DNA from: Bosea vestrisii
Lineage (GTDB): Bacteria > Pseudomonadota > Alphaproteobacteria > Rhizobiales > Beijerinckiaceae
Direction: 5' to 3'
Assembly: GCF_030144325.1 (NCBI RefSeq)
Contig: NZ_CP126307.1
Coordinates: 930,001-994,000, forward strand
DNA length: 64,000 nt
Below the pieces are notes generated by a model. The model was given only the letters and a program-made list of their open reading frames with translations, made no database searches and was not told the DNA's origin. Positions within the stretch are counted from its first letter, which is position 1; each line of letters opens with the position of its first letter. Below, piece by piece: positions 8,754 to 17,336 of the stretch. Position numbers and translations under genes: made by a program.

Positions 8754-10019
8754 TCAGGACCAGCGCCTGAACACCGCACTGGCATTCACGCCGCCGAAGC
8801 CGAAGCCGTTCGAGATCGCGTGCTCCATCGCCAGCGGCCGCGCCACCTTCGCGACGAGGTCGAGCCCAGCCGCGTCCTCGTCCGGGTTCTCGAGGTTGAG
8901 CGTCGGCGGCGCGATCTGGTCGCGCAAGGCGAGGACGGTGAAGATCGCCTCCAGCCCACCGGCCGCACCGAGCAGATGGCCGGTCGCCGCTTTCGTCGCG
9001 CTGATCGCGATGCCCCCGTCCGTGCCGAACAGGGCTTTCACCGCGGCGAGTTCGCCGCGATCGCCGACCGGCGTCGAGGTCGAATGGGCGTTGAGATGGC
9101 TGATATCGCCGGGCTTCAGGCCTGCCTGCTTCAGCGCCGTCTCCATCGCCCGGCGCGCGCCGGAGCCGTCCTCCGGGCCGGAGGTGATGTGATAGGCGTC
9201 GGCGCTGGTGCCGTAACCGGTCAGTTCGGCGAGGATCGTCGCGCCACGCGCCTGCGCATGCTCCAGCGCCTCGATCACCAGCAGCCCGGCGCCCTCGCCC
9301 ATGACGAAGCCGTCGCGGTCGCGGTCGAAGGGCCGCGAGGCCTTCTCCGGCTCATCGTTGAAGCCGGTCGACAGCGCACGCGCCGCGGCAAAGCCACCGA
9401 GCGCGACGAGATCGACGCAGGCCTCACTGCCGCCGCAGAGCGCGATGTCGGCCTCGCCCGCTCGGATCATCCGCGCCGCATCGCCAATCGCCTGCACGCC
9501 GGCGGCGCAGGCCGTGACCGGCGCGCCAATCGGCCCCTTGAGGCCATGCTCGATCGAGACCTGGCCGGCGGCGAGATTGACCAGGAAGGAGGGGATCGTG
9601 AACGGCGAGAGCCGGCGCACGCCGCGCTGATCGGTGGTCCGCACCGCCTCGGCGATCGCCGGGAAGCCGCCAATGCCGGACGCGATCACCGTCGCGGTGC
9701 GCTCGCGCTCCGTCTCGCTCTGCGGCTGCCAGCCGGCCTGGGCCAGCGCCTCCTTGGCGGCTACCAGCGCGAACTGGATGAAGCGATCCATCTTGCGCTG
9801 GTCCTTCGGCGCGATCGCGACATCGGGGTCGAAACCGCCCTCATTGTCCTCCGCCTTGCTGGGTACGACGCCTGCGACCTTGGCCGGCAAGGTCTCGGCG
9901 ATCGCGTCCGGCAGGCGGCGCAGGCCCGAGCGACCGGCGAGAAGGCGCTGCCAGGCGAGCTCGGCTCCGCAGCCCAGTGGCGAGACGACGCCCAGTCCGG
10001 TGACGACGATACGACGCAT
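8754..10019 (-). CDS. fabF: Beta-ketoacyl-ACP synthase II
   Basis: A 421-residue FabF-type condensing enzyme that elongates acyl-ACP with malonyl-ACP. The Cys-His-His triad is present: Cys171 in VTACAAGVQ, His312 in LNAHSTSTPVGD and His348 in ATGHLLGAAG. The N terminus MRRIVVTGLGVVSPLG and C terminus ISNGFGFGGVNAS are typical. It lies apart from acpP or fabD and next to an HxlR regulator, so it may be an additional copy rather than the housekeeping one. Confidence 0.92.
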   Translation of the reverse strand: MRRIVVTGLGVVSPLGCGAELAWQRLLAGRSGLRRLPDAIAETLPAKVAGVVPSKAEDNEGGFDPDVAIAPKDQRKMDRFIQFALVAAKEALAQAGWQPQSETERERTATVIASGIGGFPAIAEAVRTTDQRGVRRLSPFTIPSFLVNLAAGQVSIEHGLKGPIGAPVTACAAGVQAIGDAARMIRAGEADIALCGGSEACVDLVALGGFAAARALSTGFNDEPEKASRPFDRDRDGFVMGEGAGLLVIEALEHAQARGATILAELTGYGTSADAYHITSGPEDGSGARRAMETALKQAGLKPGDISHLNAHSTSTPVGDRGELAAVKALFGTDGGIAISATKAATGHLLGAAGGLEAIFTVLALRDQIAPPTLNLENPDEDAAGLDLVAKVARPLAMEHAISNGFGFGGVNASAVFRRWS

Positions 10020-10028
10020 GGAGAACTC

Positions 10029-10535
10029 CTAGTTCGATCTGGCTCGGGTGGCTGCATGGCGCGCAGCGAGGCGCTCGCGCAGGTCGGTACTCGCGCGCGG
10101 TCCGGCGACGACGCTGGCGCTTTCTGGTGTGACCGGCTGCAAGGTTGCCGCATCGACGACGATCGGCAAGATCGGCCGCCCCGTCCGGCGCTCCGCCAGC
10201 AGCAGCGAGGCGCCCTCGGGCGCGAGGTGCCGGTTGGCGAAGCCGATCAGCGCCACGACGACCGGAAAGACGTCCCGGCCCTTCTCGGTCAGGACATATT
10301 CGTAGCGCTTCGGCCGCTCGCTGTAGAGCCGCCGCTCGAACAGGCCGCTCTCGGTGAGATGCTTCAGCCGGCGCGCCAGCATGTTCGGCGCGATCCCGAG
10401 GCTGCGCTCGAATTCGTCGAAGCGGGTGAGCCCCTGCAGCGCATCGCGCAGGATCAGGATGCTCCACCACTCGCCGACGGTTTCGACCGCAAGGGCGCAG
10501 GGACATTCGGCAAGCGGGGCGAGCTTGGGCTGCAT
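10029..10535 (-). CDS. HxlR family transcriptional regulator
   Basis: A 168-residue regulator with an N-terminal HxlR winged helix: CPCALAVETVGEWWSILILR (Cys11 and Cys13 sit where several family members sense thiol stress), GIAPNMLARRLKHLTESGLF, and the wing YSERPKRYEYVLTEKG. The C-terminal ~60 residues are an extension of unclear role. Transcribed in the same direction as the downstream fabF with a 9-base gap, so it probably forms a two-gene unit with fabF. Confidence 0.88.
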   Translation of the reverse strand: MQPKLAPLAECPCALAVETVGEWWSILILRDALQGLTRFDEFERSLGIAPNMLARRLKHLTESGLFERRLYSERPKRYEYVLTEKGRDVFPVVVALIGFANRHLAPEGASLLLAERRTGRPILPIVVDAATLQPVTPESASVVAGPRASTDLRERLAARHAATRARSN

Positions 10536-10609
10536 GGCGCAGTCCCGCTACCGCAGTCACTATCTTTTTGCAAGCAACGACCGCGTAGGGCACGCCACAG
10601 CGCCCCGCC

Positions 10610-11752
10610 TCAATCCAGCGTGCTCCTGAATCGCATCAGCGCGATCCCGGCATAGAGCGGCACGAAGACGGAGAGGTAGAACACCTCCGTGCCGATATCG
10701 CCGAGGTCGGCCCCCTTCAGCATGATCGCGCGGACCACGCGCAGGAAATGCGTCAGCGGGAAGATCTCGCCAAGCCACTGCGCCCAGAGCGGCATGCCGG
10801 CATAGGGGAACATGAAGCCGGAGAGCAGCAGCGACGGCAGGAAGAAGAAAAACGTCAGCTGCATCGCTTGGAGCTGCGTGCGTGCCATAGTCGAGATCGT
10901 GTAGCCGAGCAGCACCAGCGCCAGCACGAAGATGGTGACGCAGGTCAGGAGTAGCGCGAGACTGCCGAGGAAGGGCACGCCGAAGAGCAGCTTCGCAGCG
11001 GAGAGCACCACCGCGACCTGGACGCTGCCGACCGCGAGATAGGGCAAGACCTTGCCGAGCATGATCTCGCCCGGCGTTGCCGGCATGGCGAGCAGGTTCT
11101 CCATCGTGCCGCGCTCGATCTCGCGGGTCAGCGCCATCGCCGTCATCATCACCATGGTCATCTGCAGGATGACGCCGAGCAGGCCGGGCACGATGTTGTA
11201 CTGGGTGATCCCCTCCGGATTGTAGCGCCGGTGCACCACGAAGGAGAGCGCACTATCGCTCTGCTCGCGCTTCAGCTCCTCGGTGCCGAGCGCCCGCGTC
11301 AAAGCCCTACTGGCAATGGTCTGCAGCGCGCCGACCGCATTGCTGGACGCGGCCGGGTCGGTCGCATCGGCCTCGACCAGGATGCGCGGCTCGTCGCCAC
11401 GCTCGACCCGCATGCCGAAATCGCTGGGAATGGTGACGAGGAAAGAGATCGCCCCGCGCGCCATCAGGCTCTCGGCCTCGGCCGCACTCTCCGGCCGCTT
11501 GCCGAAGCGGTAATAGCCGGAGACCTCGAGCGCCGCGACGACCGAGCGGGTGTAGCGGTCCTGACCCAGCGCCAGAACCGCCGCCGGCAAGCCCTTGGGA
11601 TCGTTGTTGATCGCATAGCCGAACAGCAGCAGCTGGACGATCGGCACCACCAGCATCATCGCGAAGGTTATGCGGTCGCGCCGCATCTGCACGAATTCCT
11701 TGGCTAGCACCGCGCCAAGCCGGCCAGGCGAGAACAGGGCGATCGCGCTCAT
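10610..11752 (-). CDS. ABC-2 type transporter permease
   Basis: A 380-residue membrane protein of the YhhJ/YbhR type: one N-terminal membrane segment (about residues 28-48), a large periplasmic loop, then five C-terminal membrane segments with QYNIVPGLLGVILQMTMVMM and the ABC-2 signature EIERGTMENLLAMP. It forms the membrane part of the export pump whose ATPase overlaps it by 4 bases (GTG/ATG against TGA). The substrate is unknown; the HlyD and TetR context suggests drug or toxic compound export. Confidence 0.9.
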   Translation of the reverse strand: MSAIALFSPGRLGAVLAKEFVQMRRDRITFAMMLVVPIVQLLLFGYAINNDPKGLPAAVLALGQDRYTRSVVAALEVSGYYRFGKRPESAAEAESLMARGAISFLVTIPSDFGMRVERGDEPRILVEADATDPAASSNAVGALQTIASRALTRALGTEELKREQSDSALSFVVHRRYNPEGITQYNIVPGLLGVILQMTMVMMTAMALTREIERGTMENLLAMPATPGEIMLGKVLPYLAVGSVQVAVVLSAAKLLFGVPFLGSLALLLTCVTIFVLALVLLGYTISTMARTQLQAMQLTFFFFLPSLLLSGFMFPYAGMPLWAQWLGEIFPLTHFLRVVRAIMLKGADLGDIGTEVFYLSVFVPLYAGIALMRFRSTLD

Positions 11753-12681
11753 GCCGCTCTCCCCTCGGCTTGCGCCTTCGCCATGAACTGGATGAAGACG
11801 TCCTCCAGGCTGGTTGCGTCCGGCTCGATGCGGAGGTCGGGACGGTCCTTGAGCGGCGCTAGCGCCGCTTCCAGCTTCGCCTTGTCGGTGCCGACCACAT
11901 GCAACGTCGTCCCGAAAGGCGCGACCTGTTCGACGCCATCGGTCTTCGCCAGCGCGGCGATCTCGGCCGGCTTCAGCGCGCCATGGACGACATAGGTCGA
12001 GAGCCCCGAGCCTTTCACGACTTCGTCGACAGTACCGGTCGCCAGCATCCGGCCATAGGCGATGTAGCCGATGCGGTGGCAGCGCTCGGCCTCGTCCATG
12101 TAATGGGTCGAGACCAGCACGGTCAGGCCATCGCCGGCGAGCCGGTGGATCTCGTCCCAGAATTCGCGCCGGGCCTTGGGATCGACGCCGGCGGTCGGCT
12201 CGTCGAGCAGCAGCAACTTCGGCTGGTGCATGATGCAGGCGGCGAGCGCCAGCCGCTGCTTCCAGCCGCCGGAGAGCGTGCCGGCGAGCTGGTCCTTGCG
12301 CGAGGTCAGGCCGAGATTGTCGAGCGTTCGGGCGACTGCATCTTGCACCGGCTTCAGCGCGTAGAGCCGGGCGACGAAGGTCAGGTTCTCCTCGATCGTC
12401 AGATCCTCGTAGAACGAGAACTTCTGCGTCATGTAGCCGACCTGGAGCTTGATCTCAGCACTCTGCGTGCGGACATCGAGCCCCAGCACGGTGCCCTCGC
12501 CCGCATCGGGGGTCAGCAGCCCGCAGATCAGCCGGATCGTCGTGGTCTTGCCGGAGCCGTTCGGGCCGAGGAAGCCGACGATCTCCCCTTGCCGGACGGT
12601 CAGGTCGACATTGTCGACCACCGTGCGCTTGCCGAAGCGCTTGGTCATGCCGCGCACATCGATGACGTTGCCGTCGCTCAC
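11749..12681 (-). CDS. ABC transporter ATP-binding protein
   Basis: A 310-residue ATPase with Walker A GPNGSGKTTT, signature LSGGWKQRLALA (the usual Gln is replaced by Trp), Walker B LLLLDEPTAGVDP and the switch His in VSTHYMDEAERC. The C-terminal ~70 residues form the accessory domain of drug-type exporters ending in EDVFIQFM. The GTG at 12681 is chosen as start because it overlaps the HlyD stop (GTGA) and immediately precedes the ATPase fold; longer in-frame extensions lie in HlyD. Confidence 0.9.
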   Translation of the reverse strand: MSDGNVIDVRGMTKRFGKRTVVDNVDLTVRQGEIVGFLGPNGSGKTTTIRLICGLLTPDAGEGTVLGLDVRTQSAEIKLQVGYMTQKFSFYEDLTIEENLTFVARLYALKPVQDAVARTLDNLGLTSRKDQLAGTLSGGWKQRLALAACIMHQPKLLLLDEPTAGVDPKARREFWDEIHRLAGDGLTVLVSTHYMDEAERCHRIGYIAYGRMLATGTVDEVVKGSGLSTYVVHGALKPAEIAALAKTDGVEQVAPFGTTLHVVGTDKAKLEAALAPLKDRPDLRIEPDATSLEDVFIQFMAKAQAEGRAA

Positions 12682-13634
12682 CGCCGCCCCCGCAGCATGA
12701 CATCGACGATCTGGCCGGGCTGAAGCCGCTCCGCCGGACCGCCTTCGGGTCGTGCCTCGACGAGATAGACCAGCTTTTGGCGGGTCTGCGCCGAATAGAT
12801 CACGGGCGGGGTGAATTCCGGCTCCTGCGAGACATAGGAGACGGTGGCGGAAAGCCCCTGCGGACAGCCGGAGCAGCGCACGTCGAGCCGCGTACCGACC
12901 GTGGTGCCCGACAACAGCGCCTCCGGCACATAGAGCATGAGCTTGACCGCGCCATCGGGCAGGATCGTCAGCGCCGGCGCCGATGGACCGGCAAGCTCGC
13001 CGGGATGACGGATCAGGTCGGTGACGATCCCGGCGGCCGGCGCCATCAGCTTGCGCTGGCCGAGCCGCCATTTCGCCTGGTCGAGCCCGGCCTGCGCTTG
13101 CGCCACTTGATTGCGTGCCGCGTTGATCTCCTCTTCGCGTGCAGCCAGCCGGGCGACATTCAGATTGGCGGCGGTCTCGCGCACCCGTGACGTGGCGACA
13201 TCACGCGCTGTCTGGGCTTGGTCGAGATCGGCCTGGGTCGAGACGCCGCGGCGGAAGAGATCCTGCCGCCGCTCCAGCGCCCGCTCCGCTTCGCGCTCCT
13301 GCGCCTTGGCCGAGACGGCCGTCGCCTCGATCACGGCGATCTCCTCCGGCCGCTTGCCGCTGAGCAGGTTGGCGAGCTGCGCCTGCGCCTGGACCAGCCG
13401 CGCCTCGCTCTCGGCGACGGCGTTGCGGGCATCGTCCGCCTGCAGTTCGGCGAGGAGTGCGCCCGGCGCAACCCGCTCCCCGCGCCTGACCGCAACGCTC
13501 TCGATCCGTGCCGTATCGATCGGGCCGAGCCGGACATATTCGCCCTCGACATAGCCGACGACACGGGTCGAAGGCGGCGCACAGACGCCGAGCGAAGCGG
13601 CAATGGCGAAGGAGCAGATGAAGTCGAGGATCAT
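12678..13634 (-). CDS. HlyD family periplasmic adaptor
   Basis: A 318-residue membrane fusion protein: an N-terminal hydrophobic segment that could be a signal or anchor, a biotinyl-lipoyl half motif (VRRGERVAPGALLAEL), a long coiled-coil hairpin (about residues 70-190) and the second lipoyl half and beta-barrel (LMAPAAGIVTDLIRHPGE). YbhG/YhiI-like. Its ATG overlaps the TetR stop (ATGA) and its stop overlaps the ATPase start, so the four genes TetR-HlyD-ATPase-permease are one coupled operon. Confidence 0.9.
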   Translation of the reverse strand: MILDFICSFAIAASLGVCAPPSTRVVGYVEGEYVRLGPIDTARIESVAVRRGERVAPGALLAELQADDARNAVAESEARLVQAQAQLANLLSGKRPEEIAVIEATAVSAKAQEREAERALERRQDLFRRGVSTQADLDQAQTARDVATSRVRETAANLNVARLAAREEEINAARNQVAQAQAGLDQAKWRLGQRKLMAPAAGIVTDLIRHPGELAGPSAPALTILPDGAVKLMLYVPEALLSGTTVGTRLDVRCSGCPQGLSATVSYVSQEPEFTPPVIYSAQTRQKLVYLVEARPEGGPAERLQPGQIVDVMLRGRR

Positions 13635-14302
13635 GACGCCTCTCCCCTGCAGGCGAGAATGCTGGCGCGAACCGAGCGCCTGACGGTTTCGCCGATGGCG
13701 CGCGCTTCATTGGGACCGATATCGTCCCAGCCCAGGCGCCGCGTGACCGCCGGGCGCGCGATACGGAAATAGAAAACTTGGCCGATCGCGGCAAAGACCG
13801 CGAGCCTGGTCGCCGGCGCTTCCGGCTCCATCCCGGTTGCCGCCGCCCAGACCTGGCAGACCCGGCGATGCACCGGCTCGAACAGCCCGCCATAGATCGT
13901 GTCGAAGGCCGGGCTCGGCGTCAGCATCTCGCGCACGACGAAGCGGGCGACCACTTCGCTCTCCGGCACCGTCGTCAGGAAGGTTACGACCCGGTCGATC
14001 AGCGCGAGCAACTGCTCGGTGGCCGCATCGCGATCAGCCGTATCGACTGCGATCGCGACCGCCGGCGCGCCGCCAGCCAGCACTGCCTGCATCCGGGCGA
14101 TGATCGCCTCGGCGCAGGCCTGCCTCAGCCCGTCCTTGCCGCCGAAATGATAGGCGATGCCGGCGCTGTTGACCTTCGCCGCCTGGGCAATTTCGCGCGT
14201 CGAGGTCGCGTCGAAGCCGTGGCGGCCGAACAGGTCGAGCCCTGTCCGGATCAGCGCCTGCCGCGTGCCCTCGGCGTCCTTGAGGATCGATGTGCGTGCC
14301 AT
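13631..14302 (-). CDS. TetR family regulator of the export operon (CerR-like)
   Basis: A 223-residue TetR-type repressor: helix-turn-helix at about residues 15-55 (LFGRHGFDATSTREIAQAA, GIAYHFGGKDGL) and a C-terminal domain of the DUF1956/CerR type (FVVREMLTPSPAFDTIY). A TTG at 14338 would extend it, but that codon lies inside the palindromic operator, so the ATG at 14302 is preferred. It heads the operon encoding the HlyD-ABC exporter and probably autoregulates it. Confidence 0.88.
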   Translation of the reverse strand: MARTSILKDAEGTRQALIRTGLDLFGRHGFDATSTREIAQAAKVNSAGIAYHFGGKDGLRQACAEAIIARMQAVLAGGAPAVAIAVDTADRDAATEQLLALIDRVVTFLTTVPESEVVARFVVREMLTPSPAFDTIYGGLFEPVHRRVCQVWAAATGMEPEAPATRLAVFAAIGQVFYFRIARPAVTRRLGWDDIGPNEARAIGETVRRSVRASILACRGEAS

Positions 14303-14332
14303 GGCGGGAGCGATAGCATGGCTCCGTAATTC

Positions 14333-14348
14333 AATCAATCGATTGATT
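14333..14348. promoter_or_regulatory. Palindromic operator for the TetR regulator
   Basis: A perfect 16-bp palindrome, AATCAATCGATTGATT, lies 31 bases upstream of the tetR start in an otherwise GC-rich stretch. CerR/YbiH-type TetR regulators bind comparable AT-rich palindromes (NATTGATTxAATCAAT-like), so this is the likely autoregulatory operator. Confidence 0.7.
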
Positions 14349-14524
14349 AAATCATGGCAACTCTCTCCCGATCCCCCTTCGAGGTCTCAAGATACAGAGA
14401 GTTTGTCATTAACACGCGTATTCCGTCACCGCGGCGCGTCCAGTTTGTCACCGAGCCCGAAAGCGTCGGCGGCGCACCTCGCCGCCTGCGCACAGCCGTC
14501 ATCGATCGATCCTGGGACCTGACC

Positions 14525-16474
14525 TCATACATTCGAGATCCGGCGCTGCAACTCTCCGAACGAGACGACCTCGCCGGCGATCGCGCTGGCCGCAACCGTC
14601 GGCGGACTCGCGAGCCAGACTTTGCCAGGGCCGGACCGACCGGGGAAGTTGCGGTTGATCGCGCTGATCGTCACCTCCTCCGCCTGCGAAGACACGCCAG
14701 GCCCGCATTGCGCGCAGGCTCCGCAGGCCGGGTTGAGGATCTGGGCGCCGACGCGCCTGAACGTATCGAGATAGCCGCGCTCCTCGCAGTAGCGCCGCAC
14801 GGCCACAGTGCCGAATTGCAAGTAGAAGACGACGTTGCCCGGGACCTTCAGGCCGCGCGCCGCCGCCCAGGCCAGGACCTCATGGTATTGGTCAAAATCC
14901 TCGCGCTTGCCGGCCGTGCAGGAACCGGCATAGGCGATGCCGATCGGGACCGGTGCGGCGAGTTCATCGCAGGCGATGCCGTTGCCGGGATCGCCGGGGG
15001 CCGCGAGCATCGGCGTCAAGACCGAGCAGTCCAAGTTCAGCTCGGCGGCATAGGGCGCGCCCGGATCGCTCGCCATCCAGTCCTCGATCACGACGTCGTC
15101 CCCGCGCCGCTCGCGGATGAAGCGGGCAGTCTCGGCATCGGGCGCGACAATCCCGCTGAAGCCGCCGAGCTCCGCCGTCATGTTGGTCAGCGTCGCACGC
15201 TCGTCGATCGACATCGCCGACACGACCGGCCCGGCGAATTCGAAGACGCGGCCGAGCCCGAGCCCGGCCCGGATCCGCGGCTCGGCGAGCAGCTTCAGGA
15301 CGACGTCCTTGGCGGTCACGCCGGAGGGCAAGCTGCCCTCGAGGCGGATCAACAGCGATTCCGGGACTGTGAGCCGGACCGCGCCAGTCATGAACGCGTT
15401 GGCCATGTCGGTCGTGCCGACGCCGAAAGCGAGGCAGCCAAGTGCCCCCGAATGCGGCGTATGCGAGTCGGTGCCGACGCAGATCTCGCCGGGAACGGCA
15501 TAGGTCTCGGCCATCAGCGCATGCGAGATGCCTTCCGAACCTTCCTCACCGGCGAGATAGCCGCGGTCCTTCAATTCGTAGTCGCGGGCGAAGGCGCGAT
15601 GCCCTTCCGAGAGCCGGCGGATCGCCGGCAGCAGGTTCTGCCGCCGATGCGTCGGCGAGCGATGCGCATAGGAGTTGTGGTCCTCGAAGCAGAGGATCGT
15701 GTCCGGCTCGTGCAAAGCGAGCGGCCGGCCATAGCAACGATGCAGCATATGCGCCGCCATCGCCGTGTAGATCTCGTGGATGAAACGGAAGCGCGCCCGA
15801 ACGAAGCCGCCGCTTCCCGGCTCGGCCGTCCAGCGACGCCCGCGCTCGGCCAGGAGATGGCGCGCGATGATCTTCTGGGTGAGCGTTCGCGGCACCGTAT
15901 CCTCCGGCAACGATGCCGGCTTCGCGTCGCCGAGATGAGTCCGACCATATTCGAGCAGGCCACCGGCGGCGAGAATTCGCGCCGCCAGTTCATCTCGCCC
16001 CTGCAGCAGACCGGCGAGCGGAATGGCTTGGCCGGCCCGGATGCGGTCGAGCAGGCCGAAATCGGTCGAGGTGAACAGCCCGATATTGTCGCAGTTCTGG
16101 CGGTAGATCCGCTCGAAGCTCTCGGCGATGACGAGCTTGATCCCGGCCGCGCGCTCGGCCAAAGGCGCATGTTCGCGCGACGACCCCTTGCCGTAGCGGC
16201 GGCCGGCGACGAGGACGCCGAAGCCGCCAAGGCGCAGGGCGTCGAGCGGGATCGGGTTGCTCTCGCCGGCGCGATAGCCGGTATGGGCATGCCGGCCGAT
16301 CTCGTCATCGAAATGCACCAGCGAGGGCAGCGGCGTGATCTCGTCGGTCGAGACGTCGTCGCGCAGCGCGCCCGCAGTCTCGCGTTCGAGATCCTCGCCC
16401 TGCAACTGCCGGCGAACGGCCCCGGCATCGGCCGACAGGAACAGCACCCGGCCGTCGAAGCGGATCGGTCGCAT
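14525..16474 (-). CDS. Aconitase/isopropylmalate isomerase-family dehydratase, swivel domain first
   Basis: A 649-residue hydro-lyase with both halves of the aconitase fold in reversed order. The swivel (LeuD-like) domain is N-terminal (about residues 35-190, active-site loop YGKGSSREHAP at 94-104); the Fe-S domains follow (about 195-649), with GTDSHTPHSGALG at 334-346 and cluster cysteines at 519 (GSCTAGK), 584 and 587 (NPACGACAQCGPG). Such enzymes interconvert 2- and 3-hydroxy acids through an unsaturated acid. Last gene of a six-gene operon with a CoA transferase and an HMG-CoA-lyase-like enzyme, which suggests a methylated or C5 dicarboxylate rather than citrate as substrate (inference). 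Confidence 0.8.
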   Translation of the reverse strand: MRPIRFDGRVLFLSADAGAVRRQLQGEDLERETAGALRDDVSTDEITPLPSLVHFDDEIGRHAHTGYRAGESNPIPLDALRLGGFGVLVAGRRYGKGSSREHAPLAERAAGIKLVIAESFERIYRQNCDNIGLFTSTDFGLLDRIRAGQAIPLAGLLQGRDELAARILAAGGLLEYGRTHLGDAKPASLPEDTVPRTLTQKIIARHLLAERGRRWTAEPGSGGFVRARFRFIHEIYTAMAAHMLHRCYGRPLALHEPDTILCFEDHNSYAHRSPTHRRQNLLPAIRRLSEGHRAFARDYELKDRGYLAGEEGSEGISHALMAETYAVPGEICVGTDSHTPHSGALGCLAFGVGTTDMANAFMTGAVRLTVPESLLIRLEGSLPSGVTAKDVVLKLLAEPRIRAGLGLGRVFEFAGPVVSAMSIDERATLTNMTAELGGFSGIVAPDAETARFIRERRGDDVVIEDWMASDPGAPYAAELNLDCSVLTPMLAAPGDPGNGIACDELAAPVPIGIAYAGSCTAGKREDFDQYHEVLAWAAARGLKVPGNVVFYLQFGTVAVRRYCEERGYLDTFRRVGAQILNPACGACAQCGPGVSSQAEEVTISAINRNFPGRSGPGKVWLASPPTVAASAIAGEVVSFGELQRRISNV

Positions 16475-16480
16475 GGCCGG

Positions 16481-17332
16481 TCAGGCCTGCGCTTCGAATT
16501 GCGGCTGCCAGCGCAACAGATAGCTCTGCAGCTGCCGCACGATGGTCGCGAGCAGGATGCCGACGACCATCATCGCGAAGATCGCGACCATCATCTCGGC
16601 GGCGTTGGCCCGCGCCTCCGCCTCGATGATCAGCTTGCCGAGACCGCGCTCGGCGCCGATGAACTCGCCGACGATGACGCCGATCAGCGCGAAGGAGACC
16701 GCCGGGGTCAGCGAGGCGAACACCCAAGCCAGCGCCGAGGGGATCACGACCGTGCGCAGCACCGTCATTTCGGACGCGCCGAGCAAACGCGCCGCGGCGA
16801 TCTGGTCGCGGTCAACGGCGCGCGTGCCCTCGAAGGTGTTGAAGAAGACGACGAAGAACACGACGATCCAGGCCGTGACGATCTTCGACATGTCGCCGAG
16901 CCCGAACATCAGGATGATCAGCGGCACCAGCGCGATGCGCGGGATCGAGTTCATCGCCACGACATAGGGCTGGAAGATCCGCGAGAGATAATCGGAGCGC
17001 CCGAGGATCAGCCCGCAGGCCACTCCGGACACGGTGCCTAAGACGAAGCCCCACCACATGTTCTTGAGCGTGATCAGCAGTGCCAGCCAGAGATTATTGT
17101 CGTTGCGGGCAAAGCAGGCGCCGAAGCCGGCCGCATCGCCCAGGCAGCTCAATTTCAGGAAGCTCGTCGAGATCATCGACGGCTTGGAGATGAAATAGGG
17201 ATCGAGGATGCCGGGCACGAGCGGTTTCAGCGCAGCGATGGCGCGCAGGCTCCAGCCCCATTCCCAGATCGAGAGGACGATGACCAGGATCGCGACCTGC
17301 CAGGCGACGACCTTCGCGGAGGATTGCTTCAT
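16481..17332 (-). CDS. ABC transporter permease (NitT/TauT type)
   Basis: A 283-residue inner-membrane permease of the SsuC/TauC family with about six membrane segments and the cytoplasmic EAA-like loop RAVDRDQIAAARLLGASEMT followed by TVVIPSALAWVFA. An unusual periplasmic insertion containing cysteines (LSCLGDAAGFGACFARNDNN) follows the first membrane segment. Four bases separate it from the ATPase and six from the dehydratase gene, so all three are cotranscribed. Confidence 0.9.
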   Translation of the reverse strand: MKQSSAKVVAWQVAILVIVLSIWEWGWSLRAIAALKPLVPGILDPYFISKPSMISTSFLKLSCLGDAAGFGACFARNDNNLWLALLITLKNMWWGFVLGTVSGVACGLILGRSDYLSRIFQPYVVAMNSIPRIALVPLIILMFGLGDMSKIVTAWIVVFFVVFFNTFEGTRAVDRDQIAAARLLGASEMTVLRTVVIPSALAWVFASLTPAVSFALIGVIVGEFIGAERGLGKLIIEAEARANAAEMMVAIFAMMVVGILLATIVRQLQSYLLRWQPQFEAQA

Positions 17333-17336
17333 CGTC

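Noticed and set aside
8820..10655. 611-codon plus-strand frame opposite fabF and the HxlR gene
   Set aside because: Arg/Gly/Asp-rich shadow; fabF with its full catalytic triad lies on the other strand.
14354..17041. 895-codon open frame on the plus strand
   Set aside because: It is antisense to the dehydratase and permease genes, which have clear family motifs; the frame is an effect of high GC.
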